A DNA stretch of 64,000 bases from Chryseobacterium sp. FP211-J200 (lineage in GTDB: Bacteria > Bacteroidota > Bacteroidia > Flavobacteriales > Weeksellaceae): NCBI RefSeq assembly GCF_001643375.1, contig NZ_LSHB01000067.1:1-64000 (forward strand), read 5' to 3'. Position 1 is the first letter of the stretch; every line of letters starts with the position of its first letter. Below, piece by piece: positions 1-8,195 of the stretch. The notes under the pieces are model-generated. The model ran no database searches. It had not been told where the DNA came from and worked only from the letters and a program-made list of their open reading frames with translations. Both the position numbers and the translations under genes were made by a program.

Positions 1-14
1 AAACCGAACTCAGG

Positions 15-635
15 TTATTTTAATAAATCGTCAAAGTTTTCTATTTGATTTTCAGCGTTTTCTATTTTCCCAAAACCGTAAGCAGCGTAAATAAAATCGA
101 CACCAGCTTTCTCAGAAGAATCTTTGTCCCAAATCGTATCACCGAGATAGACTGGATTTTGAAGGTTATTTCGTTCGACAATCAATCGTATGTTTTCATC
201 TTTTGGCAAACCACCATTCCCAAAACATTCGAAATCCTCGAAATAGGGATTGAGGTCGTAATAATCCAGAAAACTCTCTATGTAGCCGGAAAGACAATTG
301 CTGACAATGAAAAGACGATGCGTTTTGCTGAGTTTTTCTAATGTTTCCCGAACGTTTGGGAATAATCTTCCACCAGATTCGTTGAGATATTTTTTTTCTC
401 TCGTACTATAAATATCTTCAAAATCCTGAAGTTTTTCTTTTGGAATAAAATTGAAATGCTGAGCAAAAATATCGTCCATCTTCATTCCAGAAAAATTTCT
501 GATTTCCAAAGAACTTAGATTGATTTCAAAACCAATTTCTTTGATACTATCATTAAAAGCTCTGACAACGGTCTCCGACGCATCCCAAAGCGTTCCGTCC
601 AGGTCAAAAATTAGACTGTCTCTTTCTTTTATCAT
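15..635 (-). CDS. HAD-family phosphatase (phosphoglycolate phosphatase-like)
   Basis: A 206-residue haloacid dehalogenase-type hydrolase, probably a cytoplasmic small-molecule phosphatase; the substrate cannot be read from sequence. The N-terminal motif DLDGTLWD (residues 11-18) holds the nucleophile Asp and the acid/base Asp. SNC near residue 112 fits motif II, a Lys in GLPKDENI motif III, and GDTIWDKDSSEKAG motif IV, so the catalytic set is complete. The helical cap between motifs I and II puts it in the Gph/YjjG-like subgroup. Its start overlaps the hutI stop by 4 nt, implying translational coupling as the last gene of the minus-strand block. There is no specific link to histidine degradation. 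Family call firm, substrate unknown. Confidence 0.85.
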   Translation of the reverse strand: MIKERDSLIFDLDGTLWDASETVVRAFNDSIKEIGFEINLSSLEIRNFSGMKMDDIFAQHFNFIPKEKLQDFEDIYSTREKKYLNESGGRLFPNVRETLEKLSKTHRLFIVSNCLSGYIESFLDYYDLNPYFEDFECFGNGGLPKDENIRLIVERNNLQNPVYLGDTIWDKDSSEKAGVDFIYAAYGFGKIENAENQIENFDDLLK

Positions 636-1858
636 AAAATCGATTTTCCGTTGATGTAAACTTTTGAAGGTTTTAAACTCCCTTGATTGTAAAGAATATT
701 TTGAAAATTATCTGTTTCGTAAGTGATGAAATCTGCTTTTTTACCTTTCGCTAAAATTCCTCTGTCTTCTAAATCCAATGCGTAAGCGGCGCGGAAAGTG
801 ATTGCTGACAAAACCTCGGCTGTTGTTAATTTTTGGTAAGTTGCGAGGATCGACGCTTGAGTTATGAGATTTCCCATCGGCGCAGAACCTGGATTCCAGT
901 CTGTTGCGATGGCTAGAATTCCACCTCTATCGAGGATTTTTCTGGCTGGAGAAAATGGTTCGCCTAATCCTAAGCTTGCACCTGGAAGTGCAATGGCGAC
1001 GGTATTAGAATTTGCAAGAAACTCAATGTCTTCATCAATTGTAGCTTCCAAATGGTCGGCAGATTTTGCTCCTACTTCCACCGCAATTCTTGAACTTCCA
1101 GCTGTAAATTGGTCTGCGTGAACGGTGATTTGGAAACCTAGTGCTTTGGCTTTCAGTAAAAATGCCTTGCTTTCTTCCGGCTGAAAAGCTGATTTCTCAA
1201 TAAAAATATCAACCCGATTGGAAAGGTTTTCTTCTTTTACTTTTGGTAAGATCTCATCAATGATGTAATTGAGATAATCCTCAGATGAACCTTCAAAATC
1301 TCTTGGTTTCAAGTGTGCTGAAAGACAAGTCGGAATCAAGTTGACTTCGGTTTTTGTCTGAGCTTTTTTGATGGCTCGGAGCATTTTGAGTTCCTCGTCA
1401 ACGTTTAATCCGTAGCCACTTTTTATTTCGATGGTTGTGATGCCTTGATTTAATAAAATATTGATGCGCTTCAGAATTCCATCAATCAAATCATCTTCCG
1501 AAGCTTTTCGTGTATGCTGTACAGAACTCCAGATTCCGCCGCCAGATTCTGCAATTTCGAGATAAGTTTTCCCGGCATTTCTCATCGCAAAATCATTGGC
1601 GCGATTTCCTCCGAAACAGATATGCGTGTGTGCATCTATAAAAGCGGGAATTGCAATTTGTTCATTTTCGATCAAATCAATTTCAGAATCTGCAAATTTT
1701 TGTTTTAAAACTTCAAACTTTTCAACCTCGAGAATAATTCCGTTCTCGGTTAATATTCCGCCATCATTAATGATTTCCAATTGTTCGTCATTTAATTTTC
1801 CTTTTAATGGAAGATTGCTGAGCGTAACTATTTGTTTAAAAGGACCTGATAATTTCAT
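632..1858 (-). CDS. hutI: Imidazolonepropionase
   Basis: Hydrolyses 4-imidazolone-5-propionate to N-formimino-L-glutamate, the third step of histidine degradation, in the cytoplasm. The 408-residue length is normal for HutI. The amidohydrolase metal motif DAHTHICFGG is at about residues 75-84 (His77, His79); downstream VHADQF supplies a further metal His and ATDWNPGS the metal Asp. EIKSGYGL and the GNRAND segment are typical of HutI. No hutH or hutU is nearby, so the pathway genes are dispersed, or this gene simply follows the methionine genes by position. It overlaps the downstream HAD gene by 4 nt and starts 58 nt after the metF stop. Confidence 0.93.
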   Translation of the reverse strand: MKLSGPFKQIVTLSNLPLKGKLNDEQLEIINDGGILTENGIILEVEKFEVLKQKFADSEIDLIENEQIAIPAFIDAHTHICFGGNRANDFAMRNAGKTYLEIAESGGGIWSSVQHTRKASEDDLIDGILKRINILLNQGITTIEIKSGYGLNVDEELKMLRAIKKAQTKTEVNLIPTCLSAHLKPRDFEGSSEDYLNYIIDEILPKVKEENLSNRVDIFIEKSAFQPEESKAFLLKAKALGFQITVHADQFTAGSSRIAVEVGAKSADHLEATIDEDIEFLANSNTVAIALPGASLGLGEPFSPARKILDRGGILAIATDWNPGSAPMGNLITQASILATYQKLTTAEVLSAITFRAAYALDLEDRGILAKGKKADFITYETDNFQNILYNQGSLKPSKVYINGKSIL

Positions 1859-1916
1859 ATGTAATCTTGAATCGTAAAATTAAAAAAAAGAGATGCAAAC
1901 TACATCTCTTTTTGTC

Positions 1917-2873
1917 TTAAAAAACCTCTCTCCCGATTTTCAAAATATTATCACTTTTCCCCATCGAGTAAAAATGCAGAACCGGAATTCCAAAATCTAA
2001 CAATTCTTTACATTGATTGATGGCCCACTCTATCCCAACTTCACGAACATCGCTATTAGTTTTACACTTTAAAACTTCCGAAATAAGATTTTCTGGTAAA
2101 TCAATTTTAAAAACCTGTGGTAACATTTGCAAATGCCCTTTGGTGGCAATTGGTTTGATGCCTGGAATGATTGGAACATCAATCCCGATTTCTCTGGCTT
2201 GTTTCACAAAATCAAAGAATTTTTGATTATCGAAAAACATTTGAGTGACGATATAATCTGCGCCTGCTTCCACTTTTTTCTTCAACATTTGAAGGTCATA
2301 ATTCATAGAAGGTGCCTCGATATGTTTTTCAGGATAACCAGCCACACCAATGCAGAAACTGCTATTATCATCTGATACAATTTCCTCGTGAAGGTATTTT
2401 CCGGTTCCCAAATCGTGAATTTGTTTCACCAAATCCGAAGCATATTTGTGACCACCTTTTGACTGCTCAAAATATTTCTCACCTTTCATAGCGTCGCCTC
2501 TTAAAGCAACAATGTTATTGATTCCCAAATACATACAATCTACCAAAAGATATTCGGTTTCTTCTTTTGTAAAGCCTCCGCAAAGGACGTGTGGAACTGT
2601 ATCTACGTTGTATTTATTCTGAATCGCAGAACAAATTCCCAAAGTTCCGGGACGCATCCTCGTGATTTTTCGTTCCATCAAACCGTTTCCTCTTTCTAAG
2701 AAAATATATTCTTCGCGGGAAGTGGTCACATCAATAAAAGGCGGATTGAACTCCATCAAAGGGTCAATATTTTTATACAAATCAGCGATTCCGACGCCTT
2801 TTTGTGGCGGAACAATTTCGAAAGAGAAAAGCGTTTTTCCGTTGGCGTTTTTTATATGGTCAGTAATTTTCAT
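1917..2873 (-). CDS. metF: Methylenetetrahydrofolate reductase
   Basis: FAD-dependent reduction of 5,10-methylene-THF to 5-methyl-THF, the methyl donor used by the methionine synthase encoded just upstream. 318 residues is the usual bacterial MetF length. Visible family features are SFEIVPPQKG near the N-terminus, the DVTTSREE segment, HVLCGGF, NIVALRGDAMKG and TQMFFDNQKFFDFV, which together form the FAD-binding TIM barrel. It lies 27 nt after the metH C-part on the same strand, so it is probably in the same transcript and under the SAM riboswitch at the head of the block. Start chosen at the ATG giving the conserved MKITDHI N-terminus. Confidence 0.95.
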   Translation of the reverse strand: MKITDHIKNANGKTLFSFEIVPPQKGVGIADLYKNIDPLMEFNPPFIDVTTSREEYIFLERGNGLMERKITRMRPGTLGICSAIQNKYNVDTVPHVLCGGFTKEETEYLLVDCMYLGINNIVALRGDAMKGEKYFEQSKGGHKYASDLVKQIHDLGTGKYLHEEIVSDDNSSFCIGVAGYPEKHIEAPSMNYDLQMLKKKVEAGADYIVTQMFFDNQKFFDFVKQAREIGIDVPIIPGIKPIATKGHLQMLPQVFKIDLPENLISEVLKCKTNSDVREVGIEWAINQCKELLDFGIPVLHFYSMGKSDNILKIGREVF

Positions 2874-2900
2874 TTAATAGTTTTAAAATAATTTATAGAA

Positions 2901-5564
2901 TTAATCAGCCAAATTCGGGCTCAGCCATTTTCTAGCATATTCCAAATCGACATCTTTTCTTTCCGCATAATCTTTCAATTGGTCTTCATCAATTTTCCCA
3001 ACGCCGAAATATTTTGATTTTTCATTACCAAAATAATAACCTGAAACTGCTGCTGTTGGCCACATCGCCAAACTTTCAGTTAAAGTCACACCGATTTTCT
3101 CATCCACTTTCAGCAAATCCCAAATCGTCAATTTATCCAAATGGTCGGGACAAGCCGGATAACCTGGAGCGGGACGAATTCCCAGATATTTTTCTTTAAT
3201 CAAATCATCATTCGTCAAAGTTTCATTTTCTGAATAACCCCAATATTCGGTTCTGACTTTTTTGTGAAGATATTCTGCGAACGCTTCTGCAAAACGGTCT
3301 GCCAAAGCTTTTACCATGATCGCATTGTAATCGTCCATTTTATCTTCGTATTCCTTCGCCAATTCATCTGCGCCAAAACCTGTACAAACACAGAAAACAC
3401 CGATATAATCTTGCTTTGCTGAATTTTCAGGCGCAATAAAATCTGACAAAGCGAAATATTCTTTTCCTTCCGATTTTTTATGCTGCTGACGTAAAGTCCT
3501 GAAAGTGGAAATCACATTTTGATTGTCATCATAAACCAAAATATCATCTCGCTCCGTCGCATTTGCAGGGAAAATTCCGAAAATTCCTTTGGCTTTAAAG
3601 CTTTTTTCTTGAAGGATTTTCTTAAGCATTGCTTTGGCTTCGTTAAATAAAATTGTCGCTTGTTCTCCAACAACATTATCAGTCAAAATATCAGGGAATT
3701 TCCCAAACAATTGCCAGCTTCTGAAAAACGGCGACCAGTCAATAAATTCAACTAATTCATCCAAATCTTGGTCTTCAATTACAGTAAATCCAAGTTTATT
3801 TGGCTTATGAATCTCTTCATTTTCCCAATCGATTTTGAATTTCTGTTTTCTGGCTTCATCAATCGTAACGTATTCTTTATCAACTTGTCTGTTCAGGAAT
3901 TTCTCACGGAAATCGTCGTAATCTTTTTTCAATTCCAAAGAATAAACGCTGGATTTATCCTTATTTAAAAGCGAACTTACAACGCCAACAGCTCTGGAAG
4001 CATCATTCACGTGAACAACTGTATTCGCATATTTCGGAGCGATTTTCACAGCTGTGTGTGCTTTGGAAGTTGTTGCACCACCAATTAATAAAGGGAAACT
4101 AAGATTTCGTCTTTCCAATTCTGAAGCGAGGTGGACCATTTCGTCCAAACTTGGTGTAATCAAGCCGCTAAGACCGATGATGTCTACTTTTTCGTCAATC
4201 GCAGTCTGAATAATTTTATCTGCCGGAACCATCACACCGAGGTCAACGATCTCGTAATTATTACAACCTAAAACGACACTCACAATATTTTTTCCAATGT
4301 CGTGAACGTCGCCTTTCACGGTTGCCATCAATATTTTTCCGTTCGCAGGTCTCGTTCCGTCTTTTTCTGCTTCTATGAAAGGCTGAAGATAAGCCACTGC
4401 TTTTTTCATTACTCTCGCTGATTTCACCACCTGAGGCAAAAACATTTTTCCACTTCCGAAAAGGTCGCCAACAACGCCCATTCCGGTCATCAAATTAACT
4501 TCGATGACGTGAAGTGGTTTTTCCGATTGCAATCTTGCTTCTTCTGTATCTTCTTCAATAAAACGGTCAAGTCCTTTCACCAAAGAATGCGTGATTCTTT
4601 CCTGCAAGGGCATTTCGCGCCAAGCCAAATCTTCGGCTTTTTCTTTTTTGGTAGATTTTACTCGTTCGGAATAATCTAATAATCTTTCAGTTGCGTCGTC
4701 TTTTCTGTCGAGCATCACGTCCTCAACTAATTCCAAAAGTTCTTTTGGGATTTCGTCGTAAACTTCAAGCATTGTCGGGTTTACGATTCCCATATTCATC
4801 CCCGCTTTTATCGCGTGGTAAAGGAAAACGGAATGCATTGCCTCACGCACAGAATCGTTCCCTCGGAAAGAAAATGAAACGTTGGAAACGCCACCACTCA
4901 CAGACGCATAAGGAAGATTGGTACGAACCCAACGCGTCGCTTCGATAAAATCAATGGCATTTCTGCGGTGCTCTTCCATTCCCGTTGCGACCGGGAAAAT
5001 ATTTAAATCGAAGATAATATCCTCTGCAGGAAAATCCAGTTGACTGACCAAAATATCATAAGAACGTTTGGTGATTTCAAGTCTTCTCTCAAAATTATCA
5101 GCTTGTCCAACCTCATCAAAAGCCATTACAATTACCGCAGCACCATAACGTTTTATTGCTTTTGCGTGATGAATGAATTCTTCTTCGCCTTCTTTTAAAC
5201 TGATGGAATTAACCACAGCTTTTCCTTGAACAACTTGTAATCCAGCTTCCAATATTTCCCATTTCGAGGAATCAATCATAATTGGAATTCTGGAAATGTC
5301 GGGTTCTGAAGCAATTAAGTTCAGGAATTTTATCATCGATGCTTTACCGTCAATCAATCCGTCATCAAAATTGACATCCAGGATTTGTGCGCCTCCATCT
5401 ACCTGATGACGGGCAATATCCAAAGCTTCGGAGAATTTTTCTTCCTTAATTAATCGGAGGAATTTTTTGGAACCGGCAACATTGGTTCTTTCCCCAACAT
5501 TGATGAAGTTAGATTCCGGTGTTATAATTAGAGGTTCTAGACCTGATAATTTTAAGTATTTCAT
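2901..5564 (-). CDS. metH: Cobalamin-dependent methionine synthase, C-terminal polypeptide (folate, B12 and activation domains)
   Basis: Second half of a split MetH. Order of domains: pterin-binding TIM barrel (about 1-300, starting with [15 protein letters not shown]), four-helix cap (about 310-400), cobalamin-binding Rossmann domain with [10 protein letters not shown] (418-426; His421 is the lower cobalt ligand) and the [11 protein letters not shown] loop, then the reactivation domain with the SAM-binding [12 protein letters not shown] near the C-terminus. It takes the methyl group from methyl-THF via B12 and passes it to homocysteine bound by the separate N-part encoded upstream. Together the two polypeptides are 1223 residues, close to a full one-chain MetH. 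The gap to the N-part (76 nt) holds a palindromic repeat rather than a linker. No residue needed for catalysis is obviously missing. Confidence 0.95.
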   Translation of the reverse strand: MKYLKLSGLEPLIITPESNFINVGERTNVAGSKKFLRLIKEEKFSEALDIARHQVDGGAQILDVNFDDGLIDGKASMIKFLNLIASEPDISRIPIMIDSSKWEILEAGLQVVQGKAVVNSISLKEGEEEFIHHAKAIKRYGAAVIVMAFDEVGQADNFERRLEITKRSYDILVSQLDFPAEDIIFDLNIFPVATGMEEHRRNAIDFIEATRWVRTNLPYASVSGGVSNVSFSFRGNDSVREAMHSVFLYHAIKAGMNMGIVNPTMLEVYDEIPKELLELVEDVMLDRKDDATERLLDYSERVKSTKKEKAEDLAWREMPLQERITHSLVKGLDRFIEEDTEEARLQSEKPLHVIEVNLMTGMGVVGDLFGSGKMFLPQVVKSARVMKKAVAYLQPFIEAEKDGTRPANGKILMATVKGDVHDIGKNIVSVVLGCNNYEIVDLGVMVPADKIIQTAIDEKVDIIGLSGLITPSLDEMVHLASELERRNLSFPLLIGGATTSKAHTAVKIAPKYANTVVHVNDASRAVGVVSSLLNKDKSSVYSLELKKDYDDFREKFLNRQVDKEYVTIDEARKQKFKIDWENEEIHKPNKLGFTVIEDQDLDELVEFIDWSPFFRSWQLFGKFPDILTDNVVGEQATILFNEAKAMLKKILQEKSFKAKGIFGIFPANATERDDILVYDDNQNVISTFRTLRQQHKKSEGKEYFALSDFIAPENSAKQDYIGVFCVCTGFGADELAKEYEDKMDDYNAIMVKALADRFAEAFAEYLHKKVRTEYWGYSENETLTNDDLIKEKYLGIRPAPGYPACPDHLDKLTIWDLLKVDEKIGVTLTESLAMWPTAAVSGYYFGNEKSKYFGVGKIDEDQLKDYAERKDVDLEYARKWLSPNLAD

Positions 5565-5570
5565 AAGTTA

Positions 5571-5656
5571 ATTTACCAATGTAATAATCTACCAATGTAA
5601 CAATCCTGAGCTCGTCACTTATTGGTAAATCGATACATTGTTATATTGTTACATTG
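5571..5656. repeat. Palindromic intergenic repeat (TACCAATGTAACAAT family), copy 1
   Basis: Two left half-units of TACCAATGTAAYAAT are followed by the opposite-strand forms ATTGGTAAAT and ATTGTTACATTG, so the stretch can fold into a hairpin. It fills the gap between the two metH parts and runs about 16 nt into the 3' end of the N-part, supplying its last codons. A related copy lies at 8116-8190. Confidence 0.7.
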
Positions 5657-6651
5657 ATTCTTCTCGGTTCGTAGTTGTTTGCCAAATCAGCAATCGCTTT
5701 GATATGTTCAGGCGTTGTTCCACAACAACCACCGATGATATTAATAAGTCCTTTTTCCAGATATTCCTGAACTTGCTCGGCCATTTGACTTGCAGTTTCA
5801 TCATACTGTCCAAAAGCGTTCGGTAAGCCGGCATTTGGATAAGCCGAAATCCCGAATTCGGATTGGGAAGAAATCGCTTCCAAATAAGGCGTCAGTTGTT
5901 TTGCGCCCAAAGCACAATTGAATCCGACACTCAACAAGTTAAGATGGGAAACAGAAATCAGAAAAGCTTCCGCAGTCTGTCCGCTCAAAGTTCTTCCGGA
6001 AGCATCGGTAATGGTTCCGGAAACCATAATCGGGATTTTGATATTTCTTTCTTCCTGAATCTGGTCGATGGCGAAAAGTGCTGCTTTTGCATTCAGTGTA
6101 TCGAAGATGGTTTCTACTAAGAGAATGTCGGAACCGCCGTCCAGCAGAGCTTCTGCCTGCTGTTTATACGCAATTCTCAGTTCGTCGAAAGTGATTGCGC
6201 GATAACCTGGGTCATTCACGTCTGGGCTAAGACTCGCCGTTCTGTTGGTTGGTCCGATTGAGCCGGCAACAAATCTTGGTTTGTTGGGATTTTGAACTGT
6301 GAATTCGTCGCAGACTTTGCGGGCGATTTTGGCCGACTCATAATTGAGTTCGTACACCAAATCTTCCATATGGTAATCGGCCATCGCAATCGTGGTTCCA
6401 GAAAATGTATTGGTTTCCAGAATGTCTGCGCCGGCTTCCAGGTATTTTTTGTGAATCTCTTCTATTGCTTCTGGCTGTGTCAGAGACAGCAGATCATTGT
6501 TTCCTTTGAGTGAAGATTCCCAGTCTTTGAAGCGCTCACCTCGATAATCTTCTTCCGAGAAATTGTAGCGCTGAATCATTGTTCCCATTGCGCCATCTAA
6601 GATTAAAATTCTTTCGGAAATGGCTTTATATAATTGTTCTAAATTTTTCAT
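5641..6651 (-). CDS. Homocysteine S-methyltransferase polypeptide (MetH N-part)
   Basis: 336-residue homocysteine-binding barrel equal to the first module of MetH. The zinc ligands are all present: Cys246 in VGFNCALGA and Cys309/Cys310 in [12 protein letters not shown]. The N-terminal [11 protein letters not shown] is the hallmark of the family. It should work with the folate/B12 polypeptide encoded directly downstream, since it lacks the B12 domain itself. The closing residues NVTI plus stop are encoded inside an intergenic repeat (about 5571-5656), so the end of the protein appears to have been reshaped by repeat insertion. It is preceded by a 299-nt gap with two other repeats, so transcription may continue from metB or start locally. 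Confidence 0.93.
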   Translation of the reverse strand: MKNLEQLYKAISERILILDGAMGTMIQRYNFSEEDYRGERFKDWESSLKGNNDLLSLTQPEAIEEIHKKYLEAGADILETNTFSGTTIAMADYHMEDLVYELNYESAKIARKVCDEFTVQNPNKPRFVAGSIGPTNRTASLSPDVNDPGYRAITFDELRIAYKQQAEALLDGGSDILLVETIFDTLNAKAALFAIDQIQEERNIKIPIMVSGTITDASGRTLSGQTAEAFLISVSHLNLLSVGFNCALGAKQLTPYLEAISSQSEFGISAYPNAGLPNAFGQYDETASQMAEQVQEYLEKGLINIIGGCCGTTPEHIKAIADLANNYEPRRINVTI

Positions 6652-6780
6652 TATTTCATTTTTCGTTAACGTGTCAGAATGAATTCCAACGCTTGTTATC
6701 TATTTTTCGTTAGTCGTTAGAATGAATTCTAACGTTAAAATATTGGTCGTTCCTATGGAACTTATTTTTTAATCGTCGAT
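6652..6780. repeat. Intergenic stretch with duplicated 33-nt unit and palindrome
   Basis: A unit beginning ATTTTTCGTTA and containing AGAATGAATTC occurs at 6658-6691 and again, 44 nt on, at 6702-6734. The second copy holds the near-perfect palindrome CGTTAGAATGAATTCTAACG (9-bp arms, 2-nt centre). A small TTCC/GGAA hairpin with a following T-run is at about 6747-6768. No open reading frame; function unknown. It separates the metB-like gene from the metH N-part together with the structured repeat at 6781. Confidence 0.6.
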
Positions 6781-6937
6781 TGAAAGAGGAAACCTCAACA
6801 TAGCCCCGATGGGAATGGCATCCTTTTTTTGCTTTGACTGAACTTTCTTTTTGATGACCGATCGTCGTAGCAAAAAAAGATATAGTGGACAGCGGGTTGG
6901 AATCGTGATTCGAAGACGAAAACTTGTTGCTCCTAAT
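6781..6937 (+). repeat. Structured intergenic repeat, subfamily A, copy 1
   Basis: Matches 11855-12014 along its whole length: AACCTCAACATAGCCCCGAT, then a variant of GGGAACGGCATCC, a T7 run and GC, a variable loop, then GTCGTAGCAAAAAAAGATAT, AGTGGACAGCGGGTTGG and a closing TGCTCCTAA. The T and A runs flanking the loop pair (GCAAAAAAA with TTTTTTTGC) and CCCG pairs with CGGG further out. Between the metB-like gene and metH, non-coding. Confidence 0.85.
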
Positions 6938-6950
6938 TCCTTCGACTCCT

Positions 6951-8111
6951 TTAATCTAAAGCTTGTTCCAAATCATTGATAATATCGTCTATATTTTCCA
7001 ATCCAACGGAGCAACGCACCAATCCGGCGGTGATTCCGACCTCGTTTCGCTCGTCATCCGAAAGCTTGGAATGTGTTGTGGAAGCGGGATGCGTAACAAT
7101 CGTTCTGGTGTCTCCAAGGTTTGCAGACAGTGAACACATCTTGATTCGGTTGAGGAAATTGCGACCGCCCTCGATGCCATTTTTGACTTCGAAAGCGACG
7201 ATGTTTCCGCCTAATTTCATTTGTTTTTTGGCGATTTCATAGCTTGGATGGGACTTCAGGAATGGATATTTAACCAATTCCACGTTCGGATGATTTTCCA
7301 GAAACTCGGCCACTTTGAGCGCATTTTCGCAATGTTTCTCGACACGAATCGCCAAAGTTTCCAGACTCTTGCTCAAAACCCACGCGTTGAACGGCGACAT
7401 CGCGGGACCTGTGTTTCTTGCGAAAAGGTAAATCTCGCGAATCAAATCTGCCTTCCCCACAGCAACGCCACCGAGCACACGACCTTGACCGTCAATGAGT
7501 TTCGTTGCGGAATGAACGACAATATCTGCACCATACTTGATTGGCTGTTGGAGATAAGGTGTTGCAAAACAGTTATCTACTACGAAAATTAAGTTGTGCT
7601 TTTTTGCAATTTGTCCGAAGAATTCTAAATCTAAAATTTCGATTGCCGGATTTGTCGGCGTTTCCAAATACAGGATTTTTGTATTTGGCTTGATATATTT
7701 TTCAATATTCTCGGCGTCTTCTGCTTTGAAGTAAGTGGTTTCGATATTCCATTTTGGGAAATATTTCGTAAATAATGTGTGCGTAGAACCGAAAACCGAC
7801 TGACAGCTAACAATGTGGTCACCAGCGTTGAGCAACGTCGCAAATGTGGAATAAATTGCTGCCATTCCTGTAGCAAAAGCATAACCAGATTCTGCGCCTT
7901 CCATTTTCGTGATTTTGTCTACGAATTCTGTAACGTTTGGGTTGCTGAAACGGCTATAAAGATTTTTGTCTTTTTCTTCCGCAAAACTCGCACGCATATC
8001 TTCCGCATCTTCGAAAACGAAGCTCGAAGTGAGGTACAAAGGCGTGGAATGCTCGTCAAACTGAGTTCTTTCGGTTTGGGTTCTGATGGCTAATGTTTCG
8101 AAATTTTCCAT
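6951..8111 (-). CDS. PLP-dependent trans-sulfuration enzyme (O-acyl-homoserine sulfhydrylase / cystathionine gamma-synthase)
   Basis: 386-residue Cys/Met metabolism PLP enzyme. The Schiff-base lysine is Lys204 in HSATKLIDGQG, with YSRFSNPN (phosphate contact from the neighbouring subunit), FATGMAAIYST, LETPTNPAIEI and VVDNCFATPYLQ all conserved. It converts activated homoserine to homocysteine or cystathionine. Because metX lies upstream in the same block and metH downstream, direct sulfhydrylation to homocysteine (MetZ/MetY role) or gamma-synthase (MetB) both fit; sequence alone does not decide. It starts 84 nt after the homoserine dehydrogenase stop across a palindromic repeat. SAM control through the upstream riboswitch is likely. 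Confidence 0.88.
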   Translation of the reverse strand: MENFETLAIRTQTERTQFDEHSTPLYLTSSFVFEDAEDMRASFAEEKDKNLYSRFSNPNVTEFVDKITKMEGAESGYAFATGMAAIYSTFATLLNAGDHIVSCQSVFGSTHTLFTKYFPKWNIETTYFKAEDAENIEKYIKPNTKILYLETPTNPAIEILDLEFFGQIAKKHNLIFVVDNCFATPYLQQPIKYGADIVVHSATKLIDGQGRVLGGVAVGKADLIREIYLFARNTGPAMSPFNAWVLSKSLETLAIRVEKHCENALKVAEFLENHPNVELVKYPFLKSHPSYEIAKKQMKLGGNIVAFEVKNGIEGGRNFLNRIKMCSLSANLGDTRTIVTHPASTTHSKLSDDERNEVGITAGLVRCSVGLENIDDIINDLEQALD

Positions 8112-8115
8112 AATT

Positions 8116-8190
8116 TAATGTAACAATGTATCAGTTTAGCAATTTACCAATGTCATTGTTACATTCTTTACATTGGTAGATTGGTACATT
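8116..8190. repeat. Palindromic intergenic repeat (TACCAATGTAACAAT family), copy 2
   Basis: Contains AATGTAACAATG, TTTACCAATG, CATTGTTACATT and ACATTGGTAGATTGG in alternating orientation, the same half-units as at 5571-5656. It occupies nearly the whole gap between the homoserine dehydrogenase and metB-like genes. Confidence 0.7.
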
Positions 8191-8195
8191 AGAAT

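Noticed and set aside
5571-5656. Possible CRISPR-like array
   Set aside because: Half-units alternate in orientation and lack constant spacers; a palindromic repeat explains it.
6781-6937. Pseudogene or small gene in the structured repeat
   Set aside because: Reading frames are short and differ between copies while base pairing is kept.
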